The notes: generated by a model from the sequence alone, not told the origin. Positions 18,601 through 29,020 are shown, numbered from the stretch's first letter. The stretch is 64,000 nucleotides of DNA from Haemophilus parahaemolyticus (GCF_002015035.1 NZ_MUXY01000001.1:249102-313101); one strand, 5' to 3'. Program-made: numbers and translations.

Positions 18601-21600
18601 TATACTGCCTCCGTTACTTTTTCAATGTTTACAAGGAACGTTTTATATTCTGGTGTTTGCGTATTTGCATCACCTACACGTCCAGTGAGCGTATTGGCTA
18701 AGAATGATTTTTTGCCTACTGTTGCAAAGCCGCCATGGATTGGAATACCCACAGTGTGAATACGTTTACCATCAGCATCAATTGAACGAACACGTTTTGT
18801 TACAACGGCTTTAGTTTTAATATAACCACGTTTTGAAGTTACTTTTACTACATCACCATTTTCAATGCCTTTCTCTTTTGCCAACTCTTCACTAATTTCC
18901 ACAAACGGTTCTGGCTGAGCAATCATATTGAGGTTAGATTGTTTGGTCCAGAAGTGGAAGTGCTCAGTTAAGCGGTAAGTTGTACCCACATAAGGGAACT
19001 GACTTGCATCGCCGAAACGATCTTTGTCGCTCTCTAAAATACGAACCGTTGGATTTGAAACCACATTAGGGTGAAGTGGGTTCGTACCAATTGGTGTTTC
19101 AATCGGTTCATAGTGTTCAGGGAACGGACCTTCTGTCAGTTTATTTAATGCAAATAGACGGCTCACACCTTCATTATTCATAATGAATGGCGTTACATTA
19201 CTATTTGGTGGTGCAGTACCGAAGTCTGCCACATCAATGTAGTTCCAGTTTTTGCCATTCCATTTTACAAGCTGGCGTTTCGGGTTCCACGGTTTACCTG
19301 ATAAGTCTGCAGAGGCTCGATTATAAAGTACACGACGGTTAAGAGGCCATGAGAATGCCCAACCTAATGTATTACCTAAACCAGATGGATCGCTGTTATC
19401 GCGGTTCGCCATTTGGTTACCTTTTTCTGTCCATTGGCCAGTGTAGATCCAAATCGCTGATGAAGTTGAACCATCATCGCGAAGTTGAGCAAAGCTTGAA
19501 AGCAATTCGCCTTTTTTCGCAATTAATTTACCGCTTGCATCATAAAGATCTTCTAGTGCATAACCATTATTCTCTTTAGCAAGCTCTTCCGATTTCGGTT
19601 CTAATGGATTTTTGTAATTCCAAGTCATGGCTTCAATAGTTTCAAGTGAAACTGGCGTTTTACCTTGAGCTTTTTCTTCATGATACATTTCAAGCATCAC
19701 TTCACGGATTTCCGCTAAAATATCTACATCTGGTTTTGCTTCTTTTGGTGGTTCAGCTGCTTTCCAGTGCCATTGTAACCAACGGCCAGAGTTCGCAATT
19801 GAGCCATCTTCTTCAGCAAAACAGATGGTTGGTAAACGGATAACCTCAGTTTGAATATCAGCTGGGTTTACATCGTTGTATTCGCCATGATGTTGCCAGA
19901 ATTCTGAGGTATCTGTTGCTAATGGATCGCAAATAATTAAGAATTTTAATTTACGTAACGCACTTGAGATTTTATTCTTATCTGGATAAGAGGCTAATGG
20001 GTTATAACCTTGGCAGATATAACCATTGATTTTGCCTTGATCCATCAATTCGATAAATCTCATATGATCCATTTTTTTCTTATATTGTTTCGGTAAATTG
20101 TGGTAGCCGAATTCGTTATCTTTAGTTGCATTCTCGCCATAGAAGGCTTTAAGCATACTCACCATAAATTTCGGGGTGTTTTGCCAGTAGTTTGTCTGAC
20201 CATCCACCGTTGTTTTTGGTGTAATACGTTTTAGGAAAGCATCTAAAGTAGTATCTGTTTCAATTGGTAATGGAATATAGCCTGGTAACATAGATGGGAA
20301 TAAGCCCATATCTGTTGTACCTTGTACGTTTGAGTGACCACGCAATGCGTTTACACCACCGCCAGACATCCCAATATTACCTAAAAGTAACTGGATCATT
20401 GCCATTGAACGAATGTTTTGCGTACCAACTGTGTGCTGTGTCCAACCTAATGCGTACAAGAATGTCGTTGTACGTTTTGGATCAGCCGTTGACGCAATGG
20501 TTTCTGCAAATTCTTGGAACGCTTTTTGTTTTGTGCCACAAATACGTTCCACCATTTCTGGGGTATAACGTTCAACGTGTTTTTTCAGAAGATTAATAAC
20601 ACAACGCGGATCTTGAAGTGTCATATCACGTTTTGGCTGACCATTTTCGTCTAATTGATAAGACCATGTTGATTTATCATAAGAACGAGTTTCTGGGTTA
20701 TAGCCTGTGAATAAGCCATCTTCAAAACCAAAGCCTTCGTGAATTAAGAAGCTTGCATTGGTGTAATGTTTTACATATTCATGTTGAATTTTATCGTTAT
20801 CTAAAAGATACTTAATCACACCTAATAAAAGTGTAATATCTGTACCTGAACGAATTGCAGAATAGAAATCTGCCACAGAAGCCGTACGGTTAAAACGTGG
20901 ATCAACCACCATTAACTTCGCACCATTTTGTTTTTTCGCTTCAATAGCCCAACGGAAGCCAACAGGGTGAGCTTCAGCAGCGTTACCGCCCATTACTACC
21001 ACAACGTCCGCATTTTTAATATCAACCCAATGGTTGGTCATCGCACCGCGACCGAAACTAGGAGCAAGACTTGCTACCGTAGGTCCGTGTCAGGTACTCG
21101 CTTGGTTATCTAAAACCAACATACCAAAGGCACGACCAAATTTTTGGGTTAAAAGTGCCGTTTCATTACTTGCAGCAGAAGCTGTCAAGAAACCTGTTGT
21201 TGCCCAACGATTAACTGGCGTACCTTCCGCATTGGTGGTTTCCCAGTTGGCATCACGGTCTTCTTTTAATAATTTCGCAACTTTATGAATGGCGTCGTGC
21301 CAAGAAATGCGTTCCCACTTATCAGAACCAGGTGCACGATATTCTGGATATTGAAGACGATTTGGACTATTTACATAATCCAACACCCCTGCACCTTTTG
21401 GACATAATGCCCCACGGCTAACTGGATGGTCTGGGTCACCTTCCACGTGGAATAATTTACCACGTGAATTCATTGCTCCATCACCGAGGCTATACATCAA
21501 CATACCGCAGCCTACGGCACAATAAGTACAGGATTGGCGAGTTTCTTTAGCTCGTAAAAGCTTGTACTCGCGAGGGGCTGCTAACGCTTCACTTGGTGCA

Positions 21601-21677
21601 AAACCAAGCATTGCAGCAGAAGTCCCTGCCATACCACCTGCACAGATCTTGAAAAACTTACGTCTTGAGACCTGCAT
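18600..21677 (-). CDS. fdnG: Formate dehydrogenase catalytic subunit, selenocysteine-containing (alpha)
   Basis: Molybdopterin enzyme that oxidises formate to CO2 in the periplasm. The frame is interrupted by a single TGA at 21090-21092, which I read as selenocysteine. It is codon 196, the same position as in E. coli FdnG, followed by the conserved [21 protein letters not shown] and a hairpin suited to SelB. Read through, the protein is 1025 residues, normal for the family. The N-terminus has a twin-arginine signal (SRRKFFK, then a hydrophobic stretch to ALA near residue 33), and the [4Fe-4S] cysteines are Cys50, Cys53, Cys57 and Cys92. The ATG at 21677 has GGAG upstream. Automated callers tend to split this gene in two. 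Confidence 0.96.
21048..21092 (-). promoter_or_regulatory. UGA selenocysteine codon and bacterial SECIS hairpin in fdnG
   Basis: The TGA at 21090-21092 is followed on the minus strand by CACGGACCTACGGTAGC and then AGTCTTGCTCC. AGCAA and TTGCT pair around a GTC loop about 17 bases after the TGA, the spacing and G/U-bearing loop expected of a SelB-binding element. The coding sequence across it matches the conserved Sec-H-G-P-T-V motif. Confidence 0.88.
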
Positions 21678-21942
21678 AAATCACTCCTAAGTAATAACAT
21701 TAACGACTTTGCTAATGTGGTGTTTAAACTGTAAAATATATAGTTATATACAAATCAATTTTATTGACTGTAATCTTTAACAATTATTTTACCTTTGGAT
21801 ATAATAAACCATACCCAAAGTTTAGTAAATTTAATAAATCTAATTATTCTTTGATCTATTTAAAATTTAATTTATTTAATTATTAAATTAATGTTATTGA
21901 GAATAATTATTGTTTACGCAAGTTTAAATATTTTGAAAATAT
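21678..21942. other. AT-rich divergent region between fdnG and fdhD
   Basis: 265 very AT-rich bases must hold the divergent fdnG and fdhD promoters. Oxygen or nitrate control by FNR/NarP would be expected for formate dehydrogenase, but I see no full FNR palindrome (only half-sites such as TTGAT near 21849), so I do not assign a site. Confidence 0.5.
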
Positions 21943-22755
21943 ATGAAAGTCTCACATAAAATAAATGCTACTCGTTTAAATATAGCGGATCAATCCATAA
22001 CAGTATATCCGTGTGAAGATAGTCTTATTCGTGAAATACCTGTTGCTTTAGTGTATAACGGCATTTCTCACGCAGTGATGATGTGTACGCCAAATAATTT
22101 AGAAGATTTTGCGATTGGCTTTTCACTTTCGGAAGGTATTATTTCTAACAAGTCAGAAATTTACGGCATAGATATTATTACGCAATGTGATGGCATAGAG
22201 GTTCAATTAGAAATTAGCACCCGTCGTTTTGTTGAATTAAAAGAAAAACGCCGCTCAATGACAGGCAGAACAGGTTGTGGCATTTGTGGTGTAGAACAAT
22301 TAGAACAAATTAAACAGAGTTGTAATTTAGCTAAAAAATCTGACCGCTTATCAAACATCAACCCACTTATTTTTAATCACGCACTTGAGCAATTAGAACA
22401 AGTACAACAGCTTTCCAAAGAAACAGGTGCAAGCCATGCAGCCGCATTTTTTAGCCCAGAAGGCGAATTACTTGCCATTCGAGAAGATGTTGGTAGACAC
22501 GTTGCCTTAGATAAACTCATTGGTTGGTATGTTGCAAACAATGAACCTCTTGGCTTTGTGTTTGTAACAAGTCGAGCCAGTTTTGAAATGGTACAAAAAT
22601 GCGTTGCAGCAGGAATAGAAATGCTATGTGCCATTTCCGCTACCACTGAAATGGCAGCCAAAATGGCACAAGAAAATGGATTTAGCTTACTCGGCTTTAC
22701 CCGCAAAGGCAAAGCGACGGTTTATTCGGGTGTTAATCGCTTAAATCTTAACTAA
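21943..22755 (+). CDS. fdhD: Formate dehydrogenase sulfurtransferase FdhD
   Basis: Transfers sulfur from IscS to the molybdenum cofactor so that formate dehydrogenase is active. The 270-residue protein has the essential Cys pair in TGCGICGVEQ (about residues 109-118), DFAIGFSLSEGI and the C-terminal EDVGRHVALDKLIG and FVTSRASFEMVQK motifs. It is divergent from fdnGHI, and its 3' end overlaps the convergent recB by 8 bases. Confidence 0.96.
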   Translation: MKVSHKINATRLNIADQSITVYPCEDSLIREIPVALVYNGISHAVMMCTPNNLEDFAIGFSLSEGIISNKSEIYGIDIITQCDGIEVQLEISTRRFVELKEKRRSMTGRTGCGICGVEQLEQIKQSCNLAKKSDRLSNINPLIFNHALEQLEQVQQLSKETGASHAAAFFSPEGELLAIREDVGRHVALDKLIGWYVANNEPLGFVFVTSRASFEMVQKCVAAGIEMLCAISATTEMAAKMAQENGFSLLGFTRKGKATVYSGVNRLNLN

Positions 22756-25700
22756 ACAACAAATCCATTCCGTCAATCAATGCCTTGCTAGGTTTATCAA
22801 AATACACGCCGCTATTCGGCTCGCCATTCATTCCACGTAAGAATAAATAAGCAACGCCGCCAAAATCTCGGTCGTAGTCGTAACTCTCACCTAGGCGAGC
22901 ACGTAGATAACGATGTACCGCGAGGGTGTAGAGCAAGTATTGTAAATCGTAGCGGTATTGTCCTATTGTTTTCGCAAGGCGTGTTTGGCGGTAATCTTGC
23001 GGCAAATAGCCTAAGAAGTTCGATTTATAATCAATTACATAAAATTTGCCATTCGCTTTGGCAATACAGTCAATAAAACCGCGCACATAGCCTGAAAGTT
23101 GCGGTAATCGCAATGGTGGTAATTGACGAGCCAATTCACTCTGTTCTTGTAATAGCTGATTGAGTTTGCGTAAGCCCTCTTCATTTTTTAGGCATAAGAA
23201 GAATTGCCATTCATTTAAGCGATATTCATTGGCAAGATCGCTTAATGCTAAATTCTCCGCAAATGGTGTAGTGCGGACTTGTTCTATCCAGTGTTGCACG
23301 GGTGCTTGCCACTCTTCACCTAAATTGAGCTGTTCGCAAATTGGCAAAATATCTTCAATTTTAACTGCTTGTTGGAAGTCGCAATGCTCCATAAAACGGT
23401 GCAAAATGTTCCCTACTTTGGTGCTATGCGGGAACTGGTAAGCGTTTAAACTATTTGCAGTTTCTTCCACAAAATCGCCCGCTTGTTCTATGCCTACCTC
23501 AACTAATGGCTCGCTGTAAGCGGTCTGATTATCGTAATCTTGTGCAAAATCGTTGATTTCGGTGAAGTAATCTGTTTGAGCCTTATTGTGGCTTTCTAAT
23601 GCCCAATCGTTATAGTTGCTTAAAGCACTAAAACTCGTGATCTGTCCTTGAACTGTCGGGATTGTGTGGTTAAATTCACGCACTTGTAATAATTCTGCCG
23701 TTTCTTGCTCTGGCGACCAAAAATGTTCTTCGGCACTTTCTGCAAGCGTTTGTAACGTGCAATTTAATCCTTTCTCTGCAAAATAGGTTTCTGTGCTACT
23801 GCTGGTTTCAGTACCCGTTAAACCGATTTCGCCATTGCTAAGCAAATAGTGAATACTATTCCAACCTTTGCCAAATTGAGTTGGCAAAATCAAGTTAAGT
23901 TGCGACTCAGCACGGGTTAAAGCAACGTAAAGCAAACGTAGATCTTCCGCATATTCTGCTTGGTTTTTGAGCTGTTGGATGGCTTCCTCTCTTCCGCCAA
24001 AATCCCATTGCTTTTGAGCATTCTCATCGTGGTAAATAGAAAGAGCAAATGCTTTTACGCTGGTGCTGTTTTTACCAATAAACGGCAGCCAAACGACAGG
24101 ATACTGCAACCCTTTTGAGCCGTGAATAGTCACGATTTTAATCAACGCCTCTTCGCTTTCTAAACGTAAAGTGTGGGTATCGTCACCATTCTCGGCATCG
24201 TTTAACGTCTGTTCATACCAACGCACTAACGCACTCTCGTTTTCCACCTCTTGCATTGCCGATTGTAAAATTTCTGCAAGGTGGAATAGGTCGGTTAATA
24301 AACGATCTGCATTTACTCGGGCTTTCAATCGTTCGACCACACCTTCTTGCAAGAAGAGTTGATGTAACATCGGTAGCACACCTTGCGATTGCCAAATCTG
24401 TTGATAATGAACGAATTTATCGACATAGTTTTCCCATTGCTGCTCATCATTTTTAAGCTGATAAATCTCTTGTGCAGTTAAGCCCCACAAGCTCGAACCC
24501 AAGGCACAAAGCAAGGTTTTCTGTTGATACGGATTTAAGCAGGCTTTTAATACCCACGCTAATTCTGGTGCAACTTCACTCTCATAAACACGGCTACGCT
24601 CAGAGAGAAAAACGGATTTCAAACCTCGTTTAGCTAAGGCGAGTTTCATCAATTTAGCTTGATTATTGCTTCGCACCAAAATCGCAATATCTTTCGCCTC
24701 AAAGCCACTTTTCTCTCCACTTTGGACATTTTGTAGATAAATTTCGTCCGCTTGCATTGCCATCAATTGCTTTTGAATTTGATCGGCACAATGCTCAGCC
24801 GCTTCATTTTCTTTAAATTCAGGCTGCAAATAGCAAACCACATTTTCACTACCGATTAATTCTGCCTCTGGCGTTTTGGCTTTTACCGCTTGAAATGGAA
24901 TGCCTTGATATAAAAACGGATGGTTTCCGCTATTTTCTGGGAAGGTAAAAATCTGATTTACTGCTTCAACAACCTTCGGCAAAGAACGCCAGTTTTTATC
25001 TAAGGTACGTTTTTCATCCGCTTGCTCCGAGGCCTTCAAATAGGTAAAAATATCTGCTCCACGGAATTTATAGATCGACTGTTTTGGATCGCCAATCATA
25101 ATAAAACCCTGATTTTGAGCCTCTTCTGCCATATAGATTTGGCTAAAGATTTCGTATTGAGTTTGGTCGGTGTCTTGAAATTCGTCAATCATCGCAAACG
25201 GATATTGTTGACGAATTTGGCTTGCGAGCTGTTTTCCTCGTGTGTTTTTCAACGCCTGATTAAGCATAATCAGCAAGTCATCAAAACTTTTTTCAGGGTG
25301 TGTGGCTTTATAAGCAGCCAATTTTTCCCGCAAACGCATTAAAAATTGATAAAGCAAGACTGATTTCTGTTTTGCTTCAAATTGGCTTTGATAAGCGGTC
25401 AAAAATGCTTGATTGGTTGCGAAATGCGTTGATGTTAGGGGTTCTGCTCCCTCTTCTGCTTTTTCAATAAGGCTTGTTTGGCAAAAGCGTGAAAAATGCT
25501 CTGCGGGGAAATAAATGGCTTCACTTTCTGCCCACTCGTCTACCGATTTTAACCAATTTTCCAGATAACGCATTTGATATGAGCGGCGATTTAATGCTTT
25601 TTTCACGCCAGTTTTATATTTTTTATCCAGTTCATTGATGATTGGGCTTACAATTTCCTCACGGTTGGCACGCCAATATTGGCGAACTTCTGTCAATAAT

Positions 25701-26386
25701 TGTTGATAGGCTTTTAAATGCTCGGCAAAAGGTTGGTTAATGCCTTGTTGATCGTCGTTTAACTCAGGCAAAGTTTCTGTCAGATAAGTTCGCACCGCAT
25801 CCAATGCGTCTTGTGGTGTTTTAAGCTCATCCGCAACAATGCTTGTTTCGCTCAAATTCATCGGGTAGAACTGCTCACGCCAAACTTCTTGGGCAAGGCG
25901 TTCAAGCAATTGCTGTTCGTTTTTTTGCAGTTCAAACTCAAAACTGATACCCGAATCGAATGCAAATTGATAGAGCATCTTTTGGCAGAAGCTGTGAATG
26001 GTAAACACACTCGCCAAATCAATCTCTCGTTCGGCAATTCGCAAGCGGAGCAACGCTTCCTCTTTCTTTTCGACTTTCTCGAAAAGTTCTGCAAAAAAAT
26101 CATCATTTTTCACCGCTTGCTCGGTGAGTTTTGCCGAAAAATAGGCGTAGCAATCTTGAATATTTTGGCGGATACGGTCTTTAAGTTCTTCAGTTGCCGC
26201 TTTGGTAAAAGTTACTACTAAGATTTGTTCAACTGTTAATGGTTCTAGTGGTTCACCATCGTGGCTGATGCCCAGTAATAAACGAAGATAGAGGTTTTTG
26301 ATTGTATGTGTTTTGCCCGTGCCAGCCGAGGCTTCAATCAGGCTGGCACAGTTAAGCGGAAGTGTGAGAGGGTTGAGCGTTTGCAT
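22748..26386 (-). CDS. recB: Exodeoxyribonuclease V beta subunit RecB
   Basis: Helicase-nuclease subunit of RecBCD, which processes double-strand breaks and degrades linear foreign DNA. The 1212-residue protein has Walker A ASAGTGKT near the N-terminus, the SF1 motifs MIDEFQDTD (II), GDPKQSIYKFRGAD (III) and TIHGSKGLQYPVV (V), and the C-terminal nuclease motif with Asp in GFIDCIAK and the VIDYKSN catalytic stretch. It begins 3 bases after the MATE gene, suggesting cotranscription. recC and recD are not in the window. Confidence 0.96.
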   Translation of the reverse strand: MQTLNPLTLPLNCASLIEASAGTGKTHTIKNLYLRLLLGISHDGEPLEPLTVEQILVVTFTKAATEELKDRIRQNIQDCYAYFSAKLTEQAVKNDDFFAELFEKVEKKEEALLRLRIAEREIDLASVFTIHSFCQKMLYQFAFDSGISFEFELQKNEQQLLERLAQEVWREQFYPMNLSETSIVADELKTPQDALDAVRTYLTETLPELNDDQQGINQPFAEHLKAYQQLLTEVRQYWRANREEIVSPIINELDKKYKTGVKKALNRRSYQMRYLENWLKSVDEWAESEAIYFPAEHFSRFCQTSLIEKAEEGAEPLTSTHFATNQAFLTAYQSQFEAKQKSVLLYQFLMRLREKLAAYKATHPEKSFDDLLIMLNQALKNTRGKQLASQIRQQYPFAMIDEFQDTDQTQYEIFSQIYMAEEAQNQGFIMIGDPKQSIYKFRGADIFTYLKASEQADEKRTLDKNWRSLPKVVEAVNQIFTFPENSGNHPFLYQGIPFQAVKAKTPEAELIGSENVVCYLQPEFKENEAAEHCADQIQKQLMAMQADEIYLQNVQSGEKSGFEAKDIAILVRSNNQAKLMKLALAKRGLKSVFLSERSRVYESEVAPELAWVLKACLNPYQQKTLLCALGSSLWGLTAQEIYQLKNDEQQWENYVDKFVHYQQIWQSQGVLPMLHQLFLQEGVVERLKARVNADRLLTDLFHLAEILQSAMQEVENESALVRWYEQTLNDAENGDDTHTLRLESEEALIKIVTIHGSKGLQYPVVWLPFIGKNSTSVKAFALSIYHDENAQKQWDFGGREEAIQQLKNQAEYAEDLRLLYVALTRAESQLNLILPTQFGKGWNSIHYLLSNGEIGLTGTETSSSTETYFAEKGLNCTLQTLAESAEEHFWSPEQETAELLQVREFNHTIPTVQGQITSFSALSNYNDWALESHNKAQTDYFTEINDFAQDYDNQTAYSEPLVEVGIEQAGDFVEETANSLNAYQFPHSTKVGNILHRFMEHCDFQQAVKIEDILPICEQLNLGEEWQAPVQHWIEQVRTTPFAENLALSDLANEYRLNEWQFFLCLKNEEGLRKLNQLLQEQSELARQLPPLRLPQLSGYVRGFIDCIAKANGKFYVIDYKSNFLGYLPQDYRQTRLAKTIGQYRYDLQYLLYTLAVHRYLRARLGESYDYDRDFGGVAYLFLRGMNGEPNSGVYFDKPSKALIDGMDLLFS

Positions 26387-26389
26387 AGA

Positions 26390-27781
26390 TTATTTTATCC
26401 GTTCCAATTTCTGAATTAACACTTCGTGCGGCACTTTCTGAATTTTGCTAATTTGCCAAATTAATAGACCGCTTGCAAAGCTCAAGCTAATGCAGAAAGT
26501 TAGCCAGAAACCTTGGGCTGCCATTGGTTCAACGATAAGCTCCGTTCTGGACAAAATATAACCGAGCGGCATTCCAACAATCCAATAGCAAAAAATTGTC
26601 ACATATAAGATCGGTTGTGTGTATTTGTAACCACGTAATACGCCATTAGCCACTGCTTGGAGTGCATCCGGGATTTGGTATACCGCAGCAAACAAAAGCA
26701 AGTTCGCAGCAATAGAGATCGAAAGCGGATCACGCGTGAATGCAAGCGGGATGTATTTATCTAATAGCACAATCACAACCGCCGCAAGGCAGGCAAACAT
26801 AAAACCTGTTAGCAGGGCGTGATAGCTTAATACTTTTGCATCATCAAGGCGTTTTTGCCCTAACGTTTGCCCAATCACAATGGTGGTTGCGATGCTAAAT
26901 GACATTGGGATCATAAAAAAGAGCGAGCTGGTTTGTAATGCGGCTTGATGGCTTGCCACGACCTGTGCACCTAATGGTGAAAGGAAGAGTGCTGAAGTGG
27001 AGAACAGCATCACTTCGGTGAAAGTCGCAAAACCGATGGGTAAACCAAGTTTGCAAATTTTTAGCAAAGTTTGACCGCTTGGCATTTCCATCCATTTACT
27101 AAATAAGCCAATATCGCGTTGCGATTTGTTGGTGTAGCAGTAATAGAACATCATCAAGAACATCACCCAGTTCACAATGGCAGTCGCAATACCACAGCCA
27201 ACGGAACCCATTTCAGGCAAGCCAAATTTACCAAAAATAAAGATGTAGTTAAGCGGAATATTCAGTAGCAAGCCAAAGAAGGTAATAATCATCGCAGGTT
27301 TTGGGTTCGACAAGCCGTCATTCATACAGCGAAGATTGATGGCAAGCAGGGCGGGCACGATGCCGATTGCCATAATCATCAAATATTGCTGTGATTTGCT
27401 CGAAAACGATTCGGGCGTATGCATATAGTCCAAAATCAGATGGCTATTGCAGAAAATCAAAATCAGTGGAATAGACATAGTCAGCACAAGCCAAAAGCCT
27501 TGTCGCACTTGGTGAGCAATAAAGTGGCGTTGATTCGAACCATTCAAATAAGAAACGGTTGGCGTAATCGCATTGAGTAAGCCGAGCACAAAAAGGAACA
27601 GTGGAAAGTAAATTGAGTTGCTGACTGCAATAGCAGAAACATCATCATCGCTGACTAAGCCTGCCATTACAATATCAGCGAGTCCCATACCTGAGGCGGA
27701 AAGTTGGGAGATAAAAATGGGGATAGTAAGTTTAAAAAGTTTTCTCGCGTTATGCGGATATTTTTGCCACTGTAAATTCAT
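26390..27781 (-). CDS. norM: MATE family multidrug/Na+ antiporter (NorM-like)
   Basis: Inner-membrane exporter of cationic drugs and dyes driven by sodium or protons. The 463-residue protein shows about twelve hydrophobic segments arranged as two repeats, with MATE signatures such as FKLTIPIFISQLSASGMGLADIVMAG at the start and PIGFATFTEVMLFS at the second repeat. It is closest to NorM/MdtK-type proteins by general pattern; substrates cannot be read from sequence. It lies just upstream of recB on the minus strand and divergent from infC. Confidence 0.9.
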   Translation of the reverse strand: MNLQWQKYPHNARKLFKLTIPIFISQLSASGMGLADIVMAGLVSDDDVSAIAVSNSIYFPLFLFVLGLLNAITPTVSYLNGSNQRHFIAHQVRQGFWLVLTMSIPLILIFCNSHLILDYMHTPESFSSKSQQYLMIMAIGIVPALLAINLRCMNDGLSNPKPAMIITFFGLLLNIPLNYIFIFGKFGLPEMGSVGCGIATAIVNWVMFLMMFYYCYTNKSQRDIGLFSKWMEMPSGQTLLKICKLGLPIGFATFTEVMLFSTSALFLSPLGAQVVASHQAALQTSSLFFMIPMSFSIATTIVIGQTLGQKRLDDAKVLSYHALLTGFMFACLAAVVIVLLDKYIPLAFTRDPLSISIAANLLLFAAVYQIPDALQAVANGVLRGYKYTQPILYVTIFCYWIVGMPLGYILSRTELIVEPMAAQGFWLTFCISLSFASGLLIWQISKIQKVPHEVLIQKLERIK

Positions 27782-27872
27782 AAAAACCTCAAATTAGAAC
27801 GGCTTATTATAGCGAGCCTTATGCTTAAATACTATTTTTGTCAGAAGTTTTCGTGCCTCAATCGATTGACTA

Positions 27873-27901
27873 TTGCATAATCAATTTAGATCCGCTAGAA
27901 T
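27873..27901 (+). promoter_or_regulatory. Candidate sigma-70 promoter for infC
   Basis: TTGCAT (27873-27878), a 17-base spacer and TAGAAT (27896-27901), giving an untranslated leader of about 80 bases before the infC AUU start. Confidence 0.65.
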
Positions 27902-27990
27902 TCCGCCCGTTTTTATCTTAAAAGGCAAACGATTTAAACAAAACCTGCTTTGATGCAGCTTACATATAAACTAACTAGAGGAATAATACT

Positions 27991-28533
27991 ATTAAACCTG
28001 TAAAACGTGTTCAGTCAAATCGCGCTCACCGTCTTAACGAAGAAATCCGTGGCGTGAAGGAGGTTCGCTTAACTGATGAAAATGGCGAGCAAGTTGGTAT
28101 CGTGTCAATTCAAGATGCTTTGGCGAGAGCAGAAGAAGCTGAGTTAGACTTAGTAGAAATCAGCCCAAATGCTGAACCGCCAGTTTGTCGTATTATGAAC
28201 TACGGTAAGTTCATTTATGAGAAAGAAAAAGCGGCAAAAGAGCAGAAGAAAAAACAGAAAGTCGTTCAAGTGAAGGAAATTAAATTCCGTCCAGGTACAG
28301 ATGAGGGCGACTACCAAGTTAAATTACGTAGTATCGTACGTTTCTTAGAGGATGGTGATAAAGTCAAAATTACCGTGCGTTTCCGTGGTCGTGAAATGGC
28401 TCACCAAGACATCGGTTTAGATGTATTAGAGCGTGTAAAACAAGATACGGCTGAAATTGCAGCAGTAGAATCTGCACCAGGTAAATTAGAAGGTCGTCAA
28501 GCAGTAATGGTTATTGCACCTAAGAAAAAATAA
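27991..28533 (+). CDS. infC: Translation initiation factor IF-3 with AUU start codon
   Basis: Binds the 30S subunit and checks initiator tRNA and start codon. I start it at ATT 27991 ([20 protein letters not shown]), behind AGAGGA; this gives 180 residues, the same as E. coli IF-3. No ATG is available in the conserved N-terminus, and a GTG at 28054 would remove 21 conserved residues. AUU starts are a hallmark of infC: IF-3 rejects its own start, giving autoregulation. Followed by a terminator, then rpmI and rplT. Confidence 0.95.
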   Translation: MKPVKRVQSNRAHRLNEEIRGVKEVRLTDENGEQVGIVSIQDALARAEEAELDLVEISPNAEPPVCRIMNYGKFIYEKEKAAKEQKKKQKVVQVKEIKFRPGTDEGDYQVKLRSIVRFLEDGDKVKITVRFRGREMAHQDIGLDVLERVKQDTAEIAAVESAPGKLEGRQAVMVIAPKKK

Positions 28534-28556
28534 TTTCTAATTCCGATGAATTAAAT

Positions 28557-28594
28557 GAATGCAAGCTGACAGAGAATATGGGCTTGCATTTTTT
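28557..28594 (+). terminator. Terminator between infC and rpmI
   Basis: AATGCAAGC (28557-28565) pairs with GCTTGCATT (28582-28590), followed by a T run. This partly uncouples rpmI-rplT from infC. Confidence 0.82.
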
Positions 28595-28611
28595 ATTTCA
28601 AAAATTACCGC

Positions 28612-28640
28612 TTGCAAAACGAGCAATATTTCAGTAGAAT
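28612..28640 (+). promoter_or_regulatory. Promoter for rpmI-rplT
   Basis: TTGCAA (28612-28617), 17-base spacer, TAGAAT (28635-28640), placed just after the infC terminator. The -35 overlaps an inverted uptake-signal core (ACCGCTTGC). Confidence 0.7.
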
Positions 28641-28649
28641 CTGCCCGTT

Positions 28650-28800
28650 TTCTTTTGCTAGAAGACAAAGATGACAACAGGCACACTACGCAGCCTGAGT
28701 CGCTTTTAAATAATGCAATATATTTATTGCTTGAGATGTAATTAGTGCTTAACAAGCAGCATTAGTAATAATGCTCGCCTAATTACTAATGATTAACAAA
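28650..28800 (+). promoter_or_regulatory. rpmI-rplT mRNA leader with inverted repeat (candidate L20 control site)
   Basis: About 170 bases of transcribed leader precede rpmI. A perfect 9-base inverted repeat, ATTAGTAAT (28761-28769) and ATTACTAAT (28782-28790), and neighbouring partly repeated segments (ATTAGTGCTTAACAAGCAGC) give alternative foldings. In E. coli and Bacillus, L20 represses this operon by binding leader RNA; this is an inference by position and structure, not a motif match. Confidence 0.45.
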
Positions 28801-28822
28801 ACAATGCGGAGTTTTTAAAACA

Positions 28823-29020
28823 ATGCCTAAAATTAAAACAGTACGTGGTGCTGCTAAGCGTTTCAAGAAAACAGCTTCAGGCGGTTTCAAACGTAAACAA
28901 TCTCACTTACGTCATATTTTGACTAAGAAAACCACTAAACGTAAACGTCACTTACGCCACAAATCAATGGTAGCGAAAGCAGACCAAGTATTAGTAGTAG
29001 CGTGTTTACCATACGCATAA
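28823..29020 (+). CDS. rpmI: Ribosomal protein L35
   Basis: 65-residue basic protein of the 50S subunit, with the characteristic start [20 protein letters not shown] and the conserved [15 protein letters not shown] core. Its position between infC and rplT is invariant in most bacteria. The GCGGAG ribosome site precedes the ATG. Confidence 0.98.

Noticed and set aside
21090..21092. Stop codon splitting formate dehydrogenase into two genes
   Set aside because: It is a TGA at the conserved selenocysteine position, with the Sec-HGPTVAS context and a SECIS-like hairpin; the frame is otherwise intact.
21678..21942. FNR site in the fdnG-fdhD region
   Set aside because: Only half-sites are present; no TTGAT-N4-ATCAA palindrome with acceptable mismatches was found.
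28559..28755. Small proteins in the infC-rpmI gap on either strand
   Set aside because: The region is explained by a terminator, promoter and leader; the peptides have no recognisable features.
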